A DNA stretch of 64,000 bases from Erinaceus europaeus. Its lineage: Eukaryota > Chordata > Mammalia > Eulipotyphla > Erinaceidae. How positions within the stretch are numbered: position 1 is the first letter of the stretch; each line of letters begins with the position of its first letter. Shown piece by piece: positions 33,069 through 44,416 of this stretch. Location: NCBI RefSeq assembly GCF_950295315.1, contig NC_080175.1, positions 62,352,487 through 62,416,486 on the forward strand. The letters are read 5' to 3'. A model generated the notes under the pieces. That model was not told the DNA's origin. It ran no database searches and saw only the letters and a program-made list of their open reading frames with translations. The translations under genes and the position numbers were made by a program.

Positions 33069-34355
33069 ATAGCTAGATGCTTAAATATACTATAATAAAA
33101 GTAGTAACACATCTTGGTGGAGGATGGTATTTGAAGCTGTGAAATAAAAAACATAGAGAAAAGGAAAGAAGAAAAAGCAGAGAATAGTTGCTTTCAATGT
33201 CACAGACATTCAGCTCAAATCCCAGTATCAGACAAATGCACTCTGGCATAAGCATCCAGTTTCAGTTAGAAATGGATGTTCACAAAAAATGCTCAGCCTT
33301 GCTGCATCAATAGCTGCAGTCAGAGAATCTCAGCGAACTAACAGGGGGGAAAAGTGGTGGTTTTTAATGTGATTCTTTATTGTGGGGTTGATTTCACTAA
33401 TAGCCAGCAGATGGGATAAATACATTAGGGAGAGAAAACTCATAGAAGTTTTCTGGCTAACATAAGCAATTATACTCTAAATTGCAGTGTAGCCTTGAGA
33501 ATAGCAAATTCTGTTAGTGAGTGTTTCTCAGAAAAAAAAAAAAAAAAACTTTAAAAGGTAGGTTTCTTTACTAGCAGTGATTGCTCCCAAGTAGATATTT
33601 TACTGAAGTAACATTATTTTCAAGTAATGATTTCATTTACATACAAAGCATAACTTCTCTAGTTTAAAAAAAAAAAAAAAAAAAAACACTGGCCCTAAGT
33701 AGTATATTTTTGAACAGCCACTAAAAAGACAAAATAATATGAAGAATTCACAAAAGATTACAATAACATGACTAACCCGAATGGGAAACCTATGGTTTTT
33801 GGAGCCTAGAAATCTCTGCCTGTGAATGTCTACAGCTGTGAATGTATGTGCTCAGTACCAGGTTTGCTGAACACTGAGAATTAAAAATCATGAGATAGTT
33901 TTGCAAACCAATTGCAAAGCATACTGATTGTAATCAACAAACTGTATTATACTTCTCCAAGTTGTGAAGGAAATAGATCTTAATTGTTTTCACCATGAAA
34001 AAGTTATGATAATGAAGTGACACAATGTGATAATGATGTAACAGAGGTGTTAACTAAATCATGGTGGAAACCACATGGCCATATTTATGTTCTATTCAAT
34101 ACGACATTGCCTTAAATTTACTCAAATTTACTCGAAGCTATATGTCTCTTGGTTAAAGTTCAAATTAGAGAGAAAAAAAAAAACTCCTCAAAACTAATTT
34201 TAAAGCAGAAGAAACCATCATTATAAAATACTGTAAACCATTAATCCCTCCCAATAAAAAATAAAAATAAATAAATTTTGAGGATGCTAAGATTATTGAA
34301 AGTACATAGGCATGTGATGTGATTGATCATAAGGCTTCATAAATGTGACCCGTAT
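33069..34355. other. Mostly unique, with poly-A runs and a possible old L1 end
   Basis: A runs at about 33532-33548 and 33665-33686. At 34000-34100, AATGAAGTGACACAATGTGA and TAACAGAGGTGTTAACTAAA resemble the GATGGAGGTGTTAATTA block near the 3' end of old mammalian L1s. The evidence is too thin to delimit an element. No gene. Confidence 0.35.
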
Positions 34356-34369
34356 AAGGTTTTCTCTCA

Positions 34370-34519
34370 GGGGGTCCCGTGGTAGTGCTCTGGGTTAAGT
34401 GCACATAGTGTGAAGCATAGGAAGCCCTTGGCTCCCCACCTACAGGGAAGTCACATCATAAGTGGTTAAGGAGGTTTGCAGGTGTCTTCTCTCCCTTTCT
34501 ATCTCCCTCTCCTCTGTCA

Positions 34520-34560
<41 letters not shown>

Positions 34561-34667
34561 TCTACAACAACAACAGCAAAATGGGGGGAAAAATGGCCTC
34601 CAGGAGCAATGGATTTGTAGTGCAGGCACCGAGCCCCAAGGATAATCCACCTGGAGGCAAAAAAAAT
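34370..34667 (+). mobile_element. SINE, type 1 long subfamily
   Basis: TCCCGTGGTAGTGCTCTGGG head, TGGCTCCCCACCTACAGGGA, an expanded (TC)n at 34523-34557, then the extended 3' module GGCCTCCAGGAGCAATGGAT..GTGCAGGCACCGAGCCCCA..CCTGGAGGC and poly A. The TSD is GGTTTTCTCTCA (34358-34369) and GGTTGCCTCTCA (34668-34679), two mismatches. Part of the head-to-B-box region is deleted. Confidence 0.88.
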
Positions 34668-34837
34668 GGTTGCCTCTCACATTAAAGTTTAGGGTAATAA
34701 CAGTAATAATTCATTCTCAAGTGAATCAGGAAAACACAACTATTAATTGGTAATGTATATAATTTAAATGCATGATTGATGGCTGTTAATAAAATCTATT
34801 TGATCTGATGTCATGGACACTAGAACATTAAATATGG

Positions 34838-34915
34838 GGCTGGTAAAACTGTTTCACTTGGGTAATGGGCTTCTCTAACTTGTGCACAACCTGGGTTTCA
34901 ACCTAGCTCATATTT
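34838..34915 (+). mobile_element. SINE head fragment, type 4
   Basis: GGGGCTGGTAAAACTGTTTC, ACTTGGGTAATGGGC and GGGTTTCAACCTAGCTC match the type 4 head at 15470. Confidence 0.55.
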
Positions 34916-35157
34916 AACTACTTGAATATATCAATTTTACATACAAAATACAATCACTTCATTATTATTTAATAGAACAATATATTCTACCTAAAATCAA
35001 TTATAGATCCACAGTATTATTTAGAAATTTAACACATAAAGAAAAGATGTTTATTTCAAGGTATAATTAGTGAGTCTACACATATCTGAAAGATGATACT
35101 TATATTACTGGGATAAGTTTTGTGCCTTGAGTGATTCCTCACATAAAACTTTCAGGT
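34916..35157. other. AT-rich unique sequence
   Basis: Nothing recognised. Confidence 0.4.
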
Positions 35158-35163
35158 GAGTCT

Positions 35164-35483
35164 TGTTGCTGAGGAATTCTGATACAGTCTCCGCCCCCAG
35201 GTTTTTCTACACCGCAAAATCCTAGCAGTGCCCCCTTCAACCAATCCTGGCCCCACACATCACTCCTGGTTGTCGCTCAATAAAAAGCCCCCTCATCCCC
35301 CCACTCTCTCTGGGCTCTCAGCTCCCCCTCTCTCAGATCTCGCCCCTTCTCTCCCACCGTGGTCAGGTAGTGGGGACGGCCATTGCCAACCCCCCCCCCA
35401 TCCTATAATAAAGATTTGTGTACCCCTTTGCTCTGGACGTCCACTCTCTTCTCTGCGGTGCCCAACACCAGACCGCCACAACA
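35164..35483 (+). mobile_element. Solo LTR, family A (second copy)
   Basis: 320-bp LTR, TGTTGCTGAGG to CGCCACAACA, with a perfect 6-bp TSD GAGTCT at 35158-35163 and 35484-35489. It is collinear with 4154-4500 except for a gap of about 30 bases around 35390 (the GCTGGCTCCACGTGGTCTG part is missing). Polyadenylation signal AATAAA at 35407-35412. No internal viral genes nearby. Confidence 0.93.
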
Positions 35484-35489
35484 GAGTCT

Positions 35490-36149
35490 TTATGTGAACT
35501 TGCAATTACTGAACACTAAAGAGATCAGATTTTCCATAATTTATGCCAAAGCAGACTTTCATCATCTTGACCTTTCAAAAAACAAGTCTGAAGTCAAAAA
35601 TAGGACCCTCATTTTCAAGGCTAGAATTCAACTGAGATAAACTCTTAATACCTAATGCAATAATCTTGCAATTTCTTCTCTCACTGGAGTCCCAGTTCTG
35701 TCCGTGCTACCCAAAAATTTGTATATCCCCCTGGTCCCCACTGGAAACAGATGGCACAGTCAAATTAAGATAATGTCTTGTTTACAAAGAAACTAATTGC
35801 AAAGTCATAGCTGAGATAGAAACTAGAGTGTGAGTGGAGGGACTTGAGCTAACAGGAGAAGAGCTGATGCCAAAGGACAACTGGGAGGAAGGTTATCAGG
35901 ACCCAGGAGAAGAAGAGGGAATTGATTTAACTACTGGAACACTTACAGTAAGCACGGGATAGCTTCAAGAAGAAAGTCATAAGTACTTTGCAGACTTTTG
36001 ACAAAGTTTCTCACTGAGTGATCTCAGTTGATTAAACCACAAGTCAGCTTTTGCAGGATGCAGAAAAGGGGAGAGGGGCAAATGAAAGATGACTAGTCTA
36101 ATACAGACATTGTAGTTTGCTTCTGTTCAAACTTCAATTTTGACTTGTA
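35490..36149. other. Unique sequence
   Basis: No gene or repeat recognised. Confidence 0.4.
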
Positions 36150-36305
36150 GGTCACTTTGTTGGGGAAATATCGATGTATACGACTATTATTAGGGTAAAG
36201 GTACAATTTCGTATCTTCCCATGATCGGCGTCAACTTACCACAACCTACACCAACTTGTCATCTTCCTCCACCACAAGACACTGGGTTTTCATCCCCCCC
36301 TCCTT
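36150..36305 (-). repeat. Unclassified CpG-containing stretch, perhaps L1 3'UTR
   Basis: GGGTAAAGGTACAATTTCGT, CATGATCGGCGTCAACTTAC and a C-rich CCTCCACCACAAGACACTGG stretch stand out from the AT-rich flanks. The layout (T-rich, then C-rich CA-containing) resembles reversed L1 3'UTRs such as 29480-29580, but no direct match to another copy in the window was found. Confidence 0.3.
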
Positions 36306-37584
36306 TAAAGATTTATGGATCTTCTGACATAGTATTGCATATAAATCTTAAAAGTTCTTTTCTAATATTTAAATCTGTCTAATGTTTCATGATTATCAGT
36401 AAAATAATTGAGAGAGACAATACATCATCTGTATTTCAGTCAGGATTTGTATTCTTATATAAACCTCACCATCTTTTGGAAAACAGATGTTACAATAATA
36501 GATCTGTTCACCATATGGCAGATGTCATTACTTAACAAGAGACTGATCTATTTTTAGTTTACCAATGGATAAACTTATTTGAATTTATTGAAAAATGACA
36601 GATACCCTAAATAAAACTATAAAGATTGAGTGTAAATAGAAAGTTGTAAATATACCTATATTTTCAATTTGAATTTTTGAGTCATAAACTGTACAGTTTT
36701 AATCCATACCTGCTAAGTTTATATAATGTGGTAAGTTTATCACACATTTTAGTTGGGGCTCACATTTCAGTAGCCTCCTCATCTATGGACACATATAATT
36801 TGATTGCCATTTTCATCAAATATCTAATTAGAGTTTGGGGAGTTCCTTGATGCAATGACATAAAAAAAATCCCCTGAATTCCTACAATACCTCAAAACTG
36901 ATATTTTTGTATCTCAATCTGTATATTTTATGCAAAGGAAGCAAGATAGAGAGATGAGATAAGCCTGTCCTTATTAGATCAATTACAGTATGCAATTCAA
37001 ACAGTTGCTTACTGTTGCATACAATTCTGCCAATTGTAAAGTGTGGAATGTACAATGTGTAATTGCATTCATCTCCTGATTTATAACTAGAGCTTCAGAA
37101 ATGAAAAATTAGCTGTTGAAGCAGAGGAAGAAGCATGCTTTAGGAAATTTTTCTTTTTTTAGCTGCCCTCTGTGCCATCAAATTTCTCCTCTACTCTGAG
37201 ATTTTTTTTTTACTTGTTATGACTGTGTAAAGCATTCTATTAATACCATGTGTCATTTTAACATGCATATTTTCACTTGTTTTTATCTCATTTGAGGTAT
37301 AGTTGTTAATCAGTTATGGACAACACTACTTCATTTAAAGAATGCGCATTCACATCTTATTATTGGAGCCTGAGAAAGACCTTGAAGTATTACTATAAAA
37401 TTATTCTGCAAATAAAATATCTGCAAACAAAATACCCCTTAACATATTCCTTTAAATAAATCTAGGCTTATTAAATAAGATTTGGATGCTATATACGGAT
37501 CTCACAAATTGAGAACTTAATTTCATCACATATGCCAGAGAGATGTTGTAGTTTGCTCCTGCTACCTCATAGATAATTTTAATA
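36306..37584. other. AT-rich unique sequence
   Basis: Nothing recognised. Confidence 0.45.
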
Positions 37585-37803
37585 TATATTTTTATTTTAA
37601 CTATATTTATTTATTATTGGATATAGACAGAAAGAAATCAAAAGGGTATGGAGAGATACAGATGGAAAGAGACAGAGAAACACCTGCCCTGCTTCACCAA
37701 CTGTGAAGCTTCCCTGCTGCAGGTGGGGACATGGGACTTGAACCTGGGTCCTTGTGCACTATGATATAAGTCCACTTAACCAGTTGCATCACTGCCTGGC
37801 CTC
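37585..37803 (-). mobile_element. SINE, type 2
   Basis: TTTATTTATTATTGGATATA tail and body start, CTGCTGCAGGTGGGGACATG, GACTTGAACCTGGGTCC (B box), GCATCACTGCCTGGCCTC head. Confidence 0.88.
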
Positions 37804-37980
37804 TCCCATAGAACTTTAAAAAGTATTGGGTCAGATGTAATCTGATAATTTTCTCCCTAAATCAAATAAATGATCAAAATATTATATCTACATATGAATA
37901 AATCTGCGTATATATTGTACTTTCTAAAATTAGTTAAAATACATTTAACTATTTTTGTAGTGGAGTCAATGAGAGTGCAC
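37804..37980. other. Short unique spacer
   Basis: Nothing recognised. Confidence 0.4.
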
Positions 37981-37994
37981 TTCAAGTATATCTT

Positions 37995-38295
37995 TTTTAT
38001 TTTTTGTATTTATTCCCTCTTGTTGCCCTTGTTGTTTTATTGTTGTAGTTACTATTGATGTGGTTGTTGTTGGATAGGACAGACAGAAATGGAGAGAGGA
38101 GGGGAAGACAGAGAGGGGGACAGAAAGACAGACACCTACAGACCTGCTTCACTGCCTGTGAAGCGACTCCCCTGCAGGTGGGGAGCCAGGGCAGCCAATC
38201 TGGATCCTTATGCTGGTCTTTGTGCTTTGTGCTACCTGCGCTAACCCTGCTGTGCTACCACCTGACTCTCTTATTATTTTTTTCTTTTTTAGCAT
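37995..38295 (-). mobile_element. SINE, type 1
   Basis: Complement of the tail CCCTTGTTGTTTTATTGTTG, TTGTTGGATAGGACAGACAG, CCCCTGCAGGTGGGGAGCC, head ending CTACCACCTGACTC at about 38268, then about 25 extra T-rich bases. TSD TTCAAGTATATCTT at 37981-37994 and 38296-38309, perfect. Confidence 0.9.
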
Positions 38296-38350
38296 TTCAA
38301 GTATATCTTATATAAGAAGACTCAACTACATAATTTCCTCTTGTAGGGAA

Positions 38351-38726
38351 TGTTGGTATGCTTCTAGTTCTGCTGCTAGGATCTCTTCTGTTACATTGCT
38401 TGACATTGTGGTCTATTTACATGATCATTCTGTTACATTGGTTTGGTCTCACTCCCTCTCCCTCTGGGAGATTTGGTTTAGCCCTGCCCCCCACCCCCTT
38501 CTTGCTTCTCCCTGCCCCCATCCTGGATACTTCCTGAGTTCCTGACCCTGAGGCTGGGGGAGAAAGAGGCAGGACAGATTTGTGTAGTGATTAGATTAGA
38601 TTAGTTTTTTGAATCCTTTGCTTGTGAATAAAGAAATACTGCTTCTCTGCTCAGCCTTGTGTCCCTGGTCTCAGTCGCCCGCCCGAGAAGCTAGCCTGGC
38701 ATACTGAACTCCGAACTCTGACGACA
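38351..38726 (+). mobile_element. Solo LTR, family B (second copy)
   Basis: 376-bp LTR, TGTTGGTATG to TCTGACGACA, with a perfect 6-bp TSD AGGGAA at 38345-38350 and 38727-38732. Polyadenylation signal AATAAA at 38627-38632, followed by the R/U5 stretch shared with 5900-6241 (AAGAAATACTGCTTCTCTGC, CCCGCCCGAGAAGCTAGCC). GATTA is repeated three times near 38589. U3 differs strongly from the other B copy. No internal viral genes. Confidence 0.92.
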
Positions 38727-38782
38727 AGGGAAAACAACTTGTATTCTCTACTTTTCTTCATATTAATCATATGCACTTGTGA

Positions 38783-39050
38783 GTCGGGCTGTAGCGCAGC
38801 GGGTTAAGCGCAAGTGGAGCAAAGCACAAGTACTAGCTAGCGCAAAGATCCGGAACCATGGCTCCCCACCTGCAGGGGAGTCCCTTCACAGGTAGTGAAG
38901 CAGGTCTGCAGGTGTCTGTCTTTCTCTGTCTTCCCTTCCTCTCTCGATTTCTCTCTGTCCCATCCAACAACGACGACAACAATAACTACAACAATAAAAC
39001 AACAAGGGCAACAAAAGGGAATAAATAAATTAAATAAATATTAAAAAAAT
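38783..39050 (+). mobile_element. SINE, type 1
   Basis: GTCGGGCTGTAGCGCAGCGG head, close to my recollection of the young hedgehog SINE, but with the B box disrupted (AAGATCCGGAACCATGG). CTCCCCACCTGCAGGGGAG, ATCCAACAACGACGACAACA, CAAGGGCAACAAAAGGG and (AAAT)n follow. Retained CpGs suggest youth. Confidence 0.92.
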
Positions 39051-39094
39051 AATACGCATTATAGAAAGGAAATATAAGTTCTAGATTATTTTTA

Positions 39095-39306
39095 TACCGT
39101 CCCCTCCAGGGCTTTCTTGCTTGAGGCTCAGTTTTTTTAGATAGAGAAACAGATAGGCAGGGAAAAGACAAAGAGACAGAGACACACAGAGAGAGAGAGA
39201 GAGCAGCATAAAAGCTCTCTCCAGTTTGGTGGGTACCAGGTACTAACCTGGCTTGCAGGCATGACAAAACAGTGCACAGTCTAAATAAGCTATTATTCGG
39301 CCTGGC
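39095..39306 (-). mobile_element. SINE, type 4
   Basis: CCCTCCAGGGCTTTCTTGCT tail side, a (GA)n body at about 39175-39203, GTGGGTACCAGGTACTAACC..TGGCTTGCAGGCATGA, then ATAAGCTATTATTCGGCCTG head. Confidence 0.65.
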
Positions 39307-39463
39307 CTTAGATTATGTATCATCTTATAAAAGTTGACCATAACATGAATTATTTTTTCACAAAATGTTGCAGCCTCAAAGTGGAATGTGTCTCACTAGT
39401 ATGAAACTGAGAAGCAAGTTATATTATTTTGTACAAATAGGTAGGTGATCATTATATGGCTAT

Positions 39464-39742
39464 TATTTATTTATTTATAAATACATTTATTTATTTTCCC
39501 TTTTGTTCCCTTTTTATTGTTGTAGTTGTTCTTGTTGATGTCATAGTTGTTAGATAGGACAGAGAGAAATGGAGAGGGGAGGGGAAGGGGGTGAGAGAAA
39601 GACAGATACCTGCAGACCTGCTTCACCACCTGTGAAGCAACTCCCCTTAAGGTGGGGAGCCAGGGTTCAAAAGGTAATCCTTACGCTGGTCCTTGAGCTT
39701 TGCGCCATGTGCACTTAACCCACTGCGCTACCGCCTGACTGT
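39464..39742 (-). mobile_element. SINE, type 1
   Basis: Tail TTTATTTATTTTCCCTTTTG, GTTAGATAGGACAGAGAGAA, AACTCCCCTTAAGGTGGGGA, CTTAACCCACTGCGCTACCG head. It abuts the next SINE in the same orientation. Confidence 0.9.
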
Positions 39743-39957
39743 TGTTTTTTTTAATCTTTATTTATTTATTTATTGGATAGACACAGACAGAAACCAAGAG
39801 GGAGTGGAGTGATGGGAAGGGAGACAGAGAGACATCTGCAATCCTGTTTTACCATTCGCAAAGCTTTCCCCGTGCAAGTGGGGGCCAGGGGCTTGAACCC
39901 AGGTCTTTGTGCATTGTAACATATTCACTCAACCAGAAGTGCCACTACACAGCCCCC
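39743..39957 (-). mobile_element. SINE, type 2
   Basis: TTTATTTATTTATTTATTGG tail, AGACAGAAACCAAGAGGGAG, GCAAGTGGGGGCCAGGGGC, TTGAACCCAGGTC (B box), AAGTGCCACTACACAGCCCC head. Confidence 0.88.
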
Positions 39958-40050
39958 GATTATTTTTCAATAATTGTTTTTCAAAAGTAATTGAGGACCT
40001 ATCATGCCAATTAAAAAAATAAAGTTCAAACCTAAACTTTACAACAAAAA
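39958..40050. other. Short unique spacer
   Basis: Nothing recognised. Confidence 0.4.
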
Positions 40051-40108
40051 GCAGAACAATATTTTAGGACAAATGTCATGCAGAACAATATTATAGGACA
40101 AATGTCAT
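40051..40108. repeat. 29-bp tandem duplication
   Basis: Two units starting GCAGAACAATATT and ending ACAAATGTCAT, at 40051-40079 and 40080-40108, with a single difference (TTTTAGG against TTATAGG). Confidence 0.95.
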
Positions 40109-41446
40109 TGATATCTATATATCTCTATATCCCAGCAATATATGTAAACTACTTAAATTTTCAATCTTTGAGTTGCAAATTGTGAACAGAATTAACATAT
40201 GGCAGGCAGTTCCTCTAAACTATTTTACTATTAAGTTATTTTGCAAGGTAGATTTTCCCCCTTTTTCCTAAATGGAAATTTTAGACTATGAGAAACTCAA
40301 TAAATTGCTCGAGATCACAGATCTTAAATTCTATAAATAAATAAAATCTGAAGTCTCTACTCCACCCTCTGTCTCTTTTTTTCAGATAATCTATTAGAAC
40401 AGAAATAAATCATCTCTAGTGATGTAGATAAGACTGCAGTTATCTCATACCATACACAGAAATACTTTCTGCAAAGGAAAGTTGTTCTATTCTTTGACCC
40501 TCTTTGCTTGCAGGTGTTATGAACCTGAATGGCTTATGGAACTCTCTCTCTTTTTTTTTCCAGGAAAAGATTCAATTTGAACAGTTACGTTGTTTTGTCA
40601 CCAGTATAGAAAAGCAGCCAGAAACCTATAATGCCTTTTATATCTAGACAGTTAGTTGTATGGATTCTAATAACTGTATTTTGTAAGTCATAAGGAAAAT
40701 TGAACATCAGGGAGCATCTTTATTTTTAACAGATGATTTTAAGGAGCCAAGGCAACGAAATCAAAGTATACTGACCCAGTTTTAAAATAAATGATAGAGA
40801 TGAAACAAAAGAAGGGGGAATAGCATGTCTCACATTTAACTGACAGAGCTGTAAAGATCTTTAAAAGAGAAAACTAGACAAAGCAAAAATGTGCACAAAA
40901 GAAAATAGTAAGAAAAAAATTGAATGGCTGTAATTTTCTAGCAATCTTTGCAAGTAGAAGCCTGAAATAATTACTTAGCAAAGTATTCAAATATGCCAGA
41001 ACAAAAACTAAAGATATCATTTTTGTTTAATTTTATTTTTTAGTAAATTATAAGGGTCTAAGTTTCATTATATGGTGCATTTAATGCACAGTCAGCTTTA
41101 AAACATCCCATAAAAAGTACTACAGAAGAATGGTTTGTTTAATTTCCCTTGTAACACAAATTATACTTTCATCAAACTTCTTTGAAAATTCCAACCCTCA
41201 TTATCATATTCTTAAACTATATTGTCATGAGCAAAGTTTCTTCTTTTACAAGATAAGTTTCACTGCTACACTTTAGGAAAAATGTTCGCTTTTTAAATTG
41301 CCATTTTCTCTTTTTATATTTCTCTATTGAATCATGTTCAATTGGAATCGAAGGATTGTGTACTCCAGTAAAGGTAAAGCAACACATCTTAAGCATAGGC
41401 AGTTATAGGACGTCCTGTGAATTTGGGACACTGTAATGACTTAGTT
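40109..41446. other. Mostly unique; possible MIR near 40230-40360
   Basis: TATGAGAAACTCAATAAATT and GCTCGAGATCACAG could be a very diverged MIR (GAGAAACTGAGG..AGGTCACA). No gene recognised. Confidence 0.3.
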
Positions 41447-41468
41447 GAACTACATGCTGAAGAATCAT

Positions 41469-41518
<50 letters not shown>

Positions 41519-41571
41519 CAGATAGATGATAGATAGGAACTACATGCTGAAGAATCATGAAAAGGATAGAC

Positions 41572-41621
<50 letters not shown>

Positions 41622-41641
41622 GCAGGCAAGCAGGCAGACAG
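41447..41641. repeat. (GATA)n arrays with duplicated flank
   Basis: Two GATA arrays (about 41469-41535 and 41565-41623), then GGCAGGCAAGCAGGCAGACA. The unique 24-mer from GAACTACATGCTG to GAATCATGA precedes each array (41447-41470 and 41537-41560), exactly 90 bases apart. The 95-codon open frame is repeat read-through. Confidence 0.95.
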
Positions 41642-42585
41642 GAAAATAGATTGATAATCAAAACTTCTCTCTCCAAATTCAGGTTTACCTGTAATACTCT
41701 AGTTTCACTTGTGCATTAACAATTACTAGCAGATCCAAAGACACCACACACAGAACCAATTATGAATCAGTAAACACTGTCCTTGAATAAGTTCTTGCTT
41801 TGATTGCCTTCTTACCATTACAGCTAACTAGGAAGTATTATGTCTCCTAGGTTTTAAACTTTTACATGAAATCCTGTAGGATAAGCATATTCCTGGACAC
41901 TTATGTGTCAGGCAATTCCTTCACCAATTCAAATTAATTCTCCCCATCTCACAAAACATTTATGAAATTGAGCTCTTGATTATTTTTCATATCTCACCTC
42001 AATATTTAATGAATTCATCCCTAGAATAGGTACTTAAGATGACTCTGTAAAGAGAACTTGGCATTATTATCAATTGTTAAATAGAAAGCTAAAACTCACA
42101 TATAAAATATTCCCACAAAAATATCAAAACATACATGATCAAAACATGCATGACTTGATGGTACTTTCCATGAAATAATCCCATCATATAAACCTCATTA
42201 ATTTAATTTGACCATAATCAGAATAGACAAGAGAGAAATGAAATATAAAAATATTTACAAGCCCCATCTAGTCTTAATTCAGGTGCTCCACTGACTCAAA
42301 CTATTCACCTATGTACCTAATTTGGACGATTCCAACAACTCAATTCTGAGGCATTCTAACAAAATGCAAGTTTTGACTCATAGGAATAGCCCTATCAGTT
42401 GGTCTGAATTTTAAGATTGTATCAGATTAATTTAAATCATACTAATGCTGCATTCTACAGAATACAGAACAGTAAAGCAACTATTCATGTTGCCTGTATC
42501 ACTTATCAAAGAAATTAAATAATCTAGCCTTAAATTTATTCAAATTTGGGTTATGTAAATTCTTCCAGGCTTCATGAAATTCAAT
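41642..42585. other. AT-rich unique sequence; possible MIR near 41890
   Basis: GACACTTATGTGTCAGGCAA resembles MIR (CACTTACTATGTGCCAGGCA). Otherwise nothing recognised. Confidence 0.35.
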
Positions 42586-42611
42586 GCCAACACACACACA
42601 CACACACACAC
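42586..42611. repeat. (CA)n microsatellite
   Basis: About 12 CA units. Confidence 0.9.
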
Positions 42612-42817
42612 TTACCAGAGTTCACAGTGCATGTGAAGTTAATTAGAGTAATTTTTTTCTTAGATCAGAAATGTATAGGACGTCTTTAAAAAAGAGCAAG
42701 TGATGAATCTAAGGAGAGCAGAGAAGCTCCTGGAAGACTGGTCTTTTGAATATCAGAAAGTTTCCAAGTAAACACAGAAAGGGACTTCAAATAAGAAAAA
42801 TAAAATTCAAGTGTGTT

Positions 42818-43075
42818 TTCTCTTTTGTTGTTGCTCTTGTTGTTTTATTGTTGTTGTTACTGATGTCCTCGTTGTTGGATAGGACAGAAAGACAAATGGA
42901 GAGAGGAAAGGAAGACAAAGAGGAGGAGAAAAAGAGACAGACCTGCAGACCTGCTTCACCACCTGTGAAGCAACCTCCATGCAGGTGAGGAGCTGGGAGC
43001 TCGAACCAGGATCCTTATGTAGGTTCCTGCGCTTTGCGCCAAGTGCGCTTAACCCTCTATTTTACTACCCAACCC
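42818..43075 (-). mobile_element. SINE, type 1
   Basis: TTTTGTTGTTGCTCTTGTTG tail, TTGTTGGATAGGACAGAAAG, CTCCATGCAGGTGAGGAGC, GGGAGCTCGAACCAGGATCC (B box), GCGCCAAGTGCGCTTAACCC. Confidence 0.9.
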
Positions 43076-43852
43076 CATTTTCTCTAGCAACACTACTTCT
43101 GGAAAATTGCTTATTTACCATCTACCATTTCCTTTCCTTCTATAGAAGAAGTGACTTATTATTTATTCAGTTAAATATTTTGTTTTCCTATATTCCATTT
43201 TGAAACACTGTTGAAAAGAAGTACTTATCAAGAAGTATTTGAAAGGGTAGTAGTTTAAACTGAAATCACCAGATATCAGTTTTTACCTATAGCCAAGAAT
43301 TGGTATTGGACTACATACTCTAATAATAAAGGTAACATTCTCTTAAAGAAAACGAATAGAACCTTGGTAGGCATCTATTGCTTTGGAAAAATCTTTAAGT
43401 TGAGGAATGAAAAGATGTTGATTGCTATAGCATTTCTAACCTTAAGTGTCTTTCTATAATTGTCAAATTTCAATAAATACTCATTCATATTTAATGTATA
43501 GGGTCTTTGCTCCCAGAAAGTGTTTTGACACAGTACACAATAAAAGCATGCTCTAGTATTGATTAAGTAGTAATAAATCTCTCAAACCGTTATAGATATG
43601 GAGTAGTCAATTCAACTTGTTGCAGGTGAAATCATTACATGCAGATAGCACACAAAGCATGAAAAAGCTCTCTGCTCTTAGCAAATTTCCAAAATTCTTA
43701 TAGTGAATATTATTACAACTGCATTTAACCCACTATAAGTTATTTAAAGTATAATCCACTCCATAAAATTGGTTTTGGAAGAGCTAGGAAAAATTATTCC
43801 ATTTCCAAAATTACAAACTTTTATACAGAGGTTCTGGTATGGCTATGGACAT
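43076..43852. other. AT-rich unique sequence
   Basis: Nothing recognised. Confidence 0.45.
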
Positions 43853-43865
43853 CTGATGGTGCTTT

Positions 43866-44188
43866 TTTTAAAAATATTTTATTTATTTATTTATTTATTT
43901 ATTTTTATTCCCTTTTGTTGCCCTTGTTTTTTTTGTTTTGTTTGTTTGTTTGATGTAGTTATGATTGATGTCGTTGTTGTTGGATAGGACAGAGACAAAT
44001 TGAGAGAGGAAGGGAAGACAGAGAGGGGAAGAGAAAGATAGAGACCTGCAGACCTGCAGACCTGCTTCACAGCTTGTGGAGGGACTCTCCTGGAGGTGGG
44101 GAGCCTGGGGCTCAAACCAGGATCCTTATGCCACTCCTTGTGCTTTGTGCCACCTGCTCTTAACCTACTGCTCTACTGCCTGACTCCC
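43866..44188 (-). mobile_element. SINE, type 1
   Basis: (TTTA)n tail, CCCTTTTGTTGCCCTTG, TTGTTGGATAGGACAGAGAC, an extra GACCTGCA unit (three copies at about 44042-44061), B-box side GGCTCAAACCAGGATCC, CTCTACTGCCTGACTCCC head. TSD CTGATGGTGCTTT (43853-43865) and CTGATGGTACTTT (44189-44201), one mismatch. Confidence 0.92.
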
Positions 44189-44267
44189 CTGATGGTACTT
44201 TCATTATATATTTCTGATTAAAAATGGTAGTGAAGGAAACAATGAGTGGTATAATGAAGATGCAGGG

Positions 44268-44374
44268 TCCAGTTGGTGGCACACCCTGCTAAATACACCT
44301 ATTAAAGAACCACTGTTCTGGCCCCTGATCCCTATTTGCAGGAAGACACTTCAAAAAACAGTGAAGCAGGTCTG

Positions 44375-44416
<42 letters not shown>

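Noticed and set aside
35164..38726. Two LTRs as ends of one provirus
   Set aside because: They belong to different families, each has its own 6-bp TSD, and the DNA between has no gag/pol/env, only SINEs and unique sequence.
41389..41676. 95-codon tyrosine/isoleucine/serine/leucine-rich frame
   Set aside because: It is translated GATA microsatellite.
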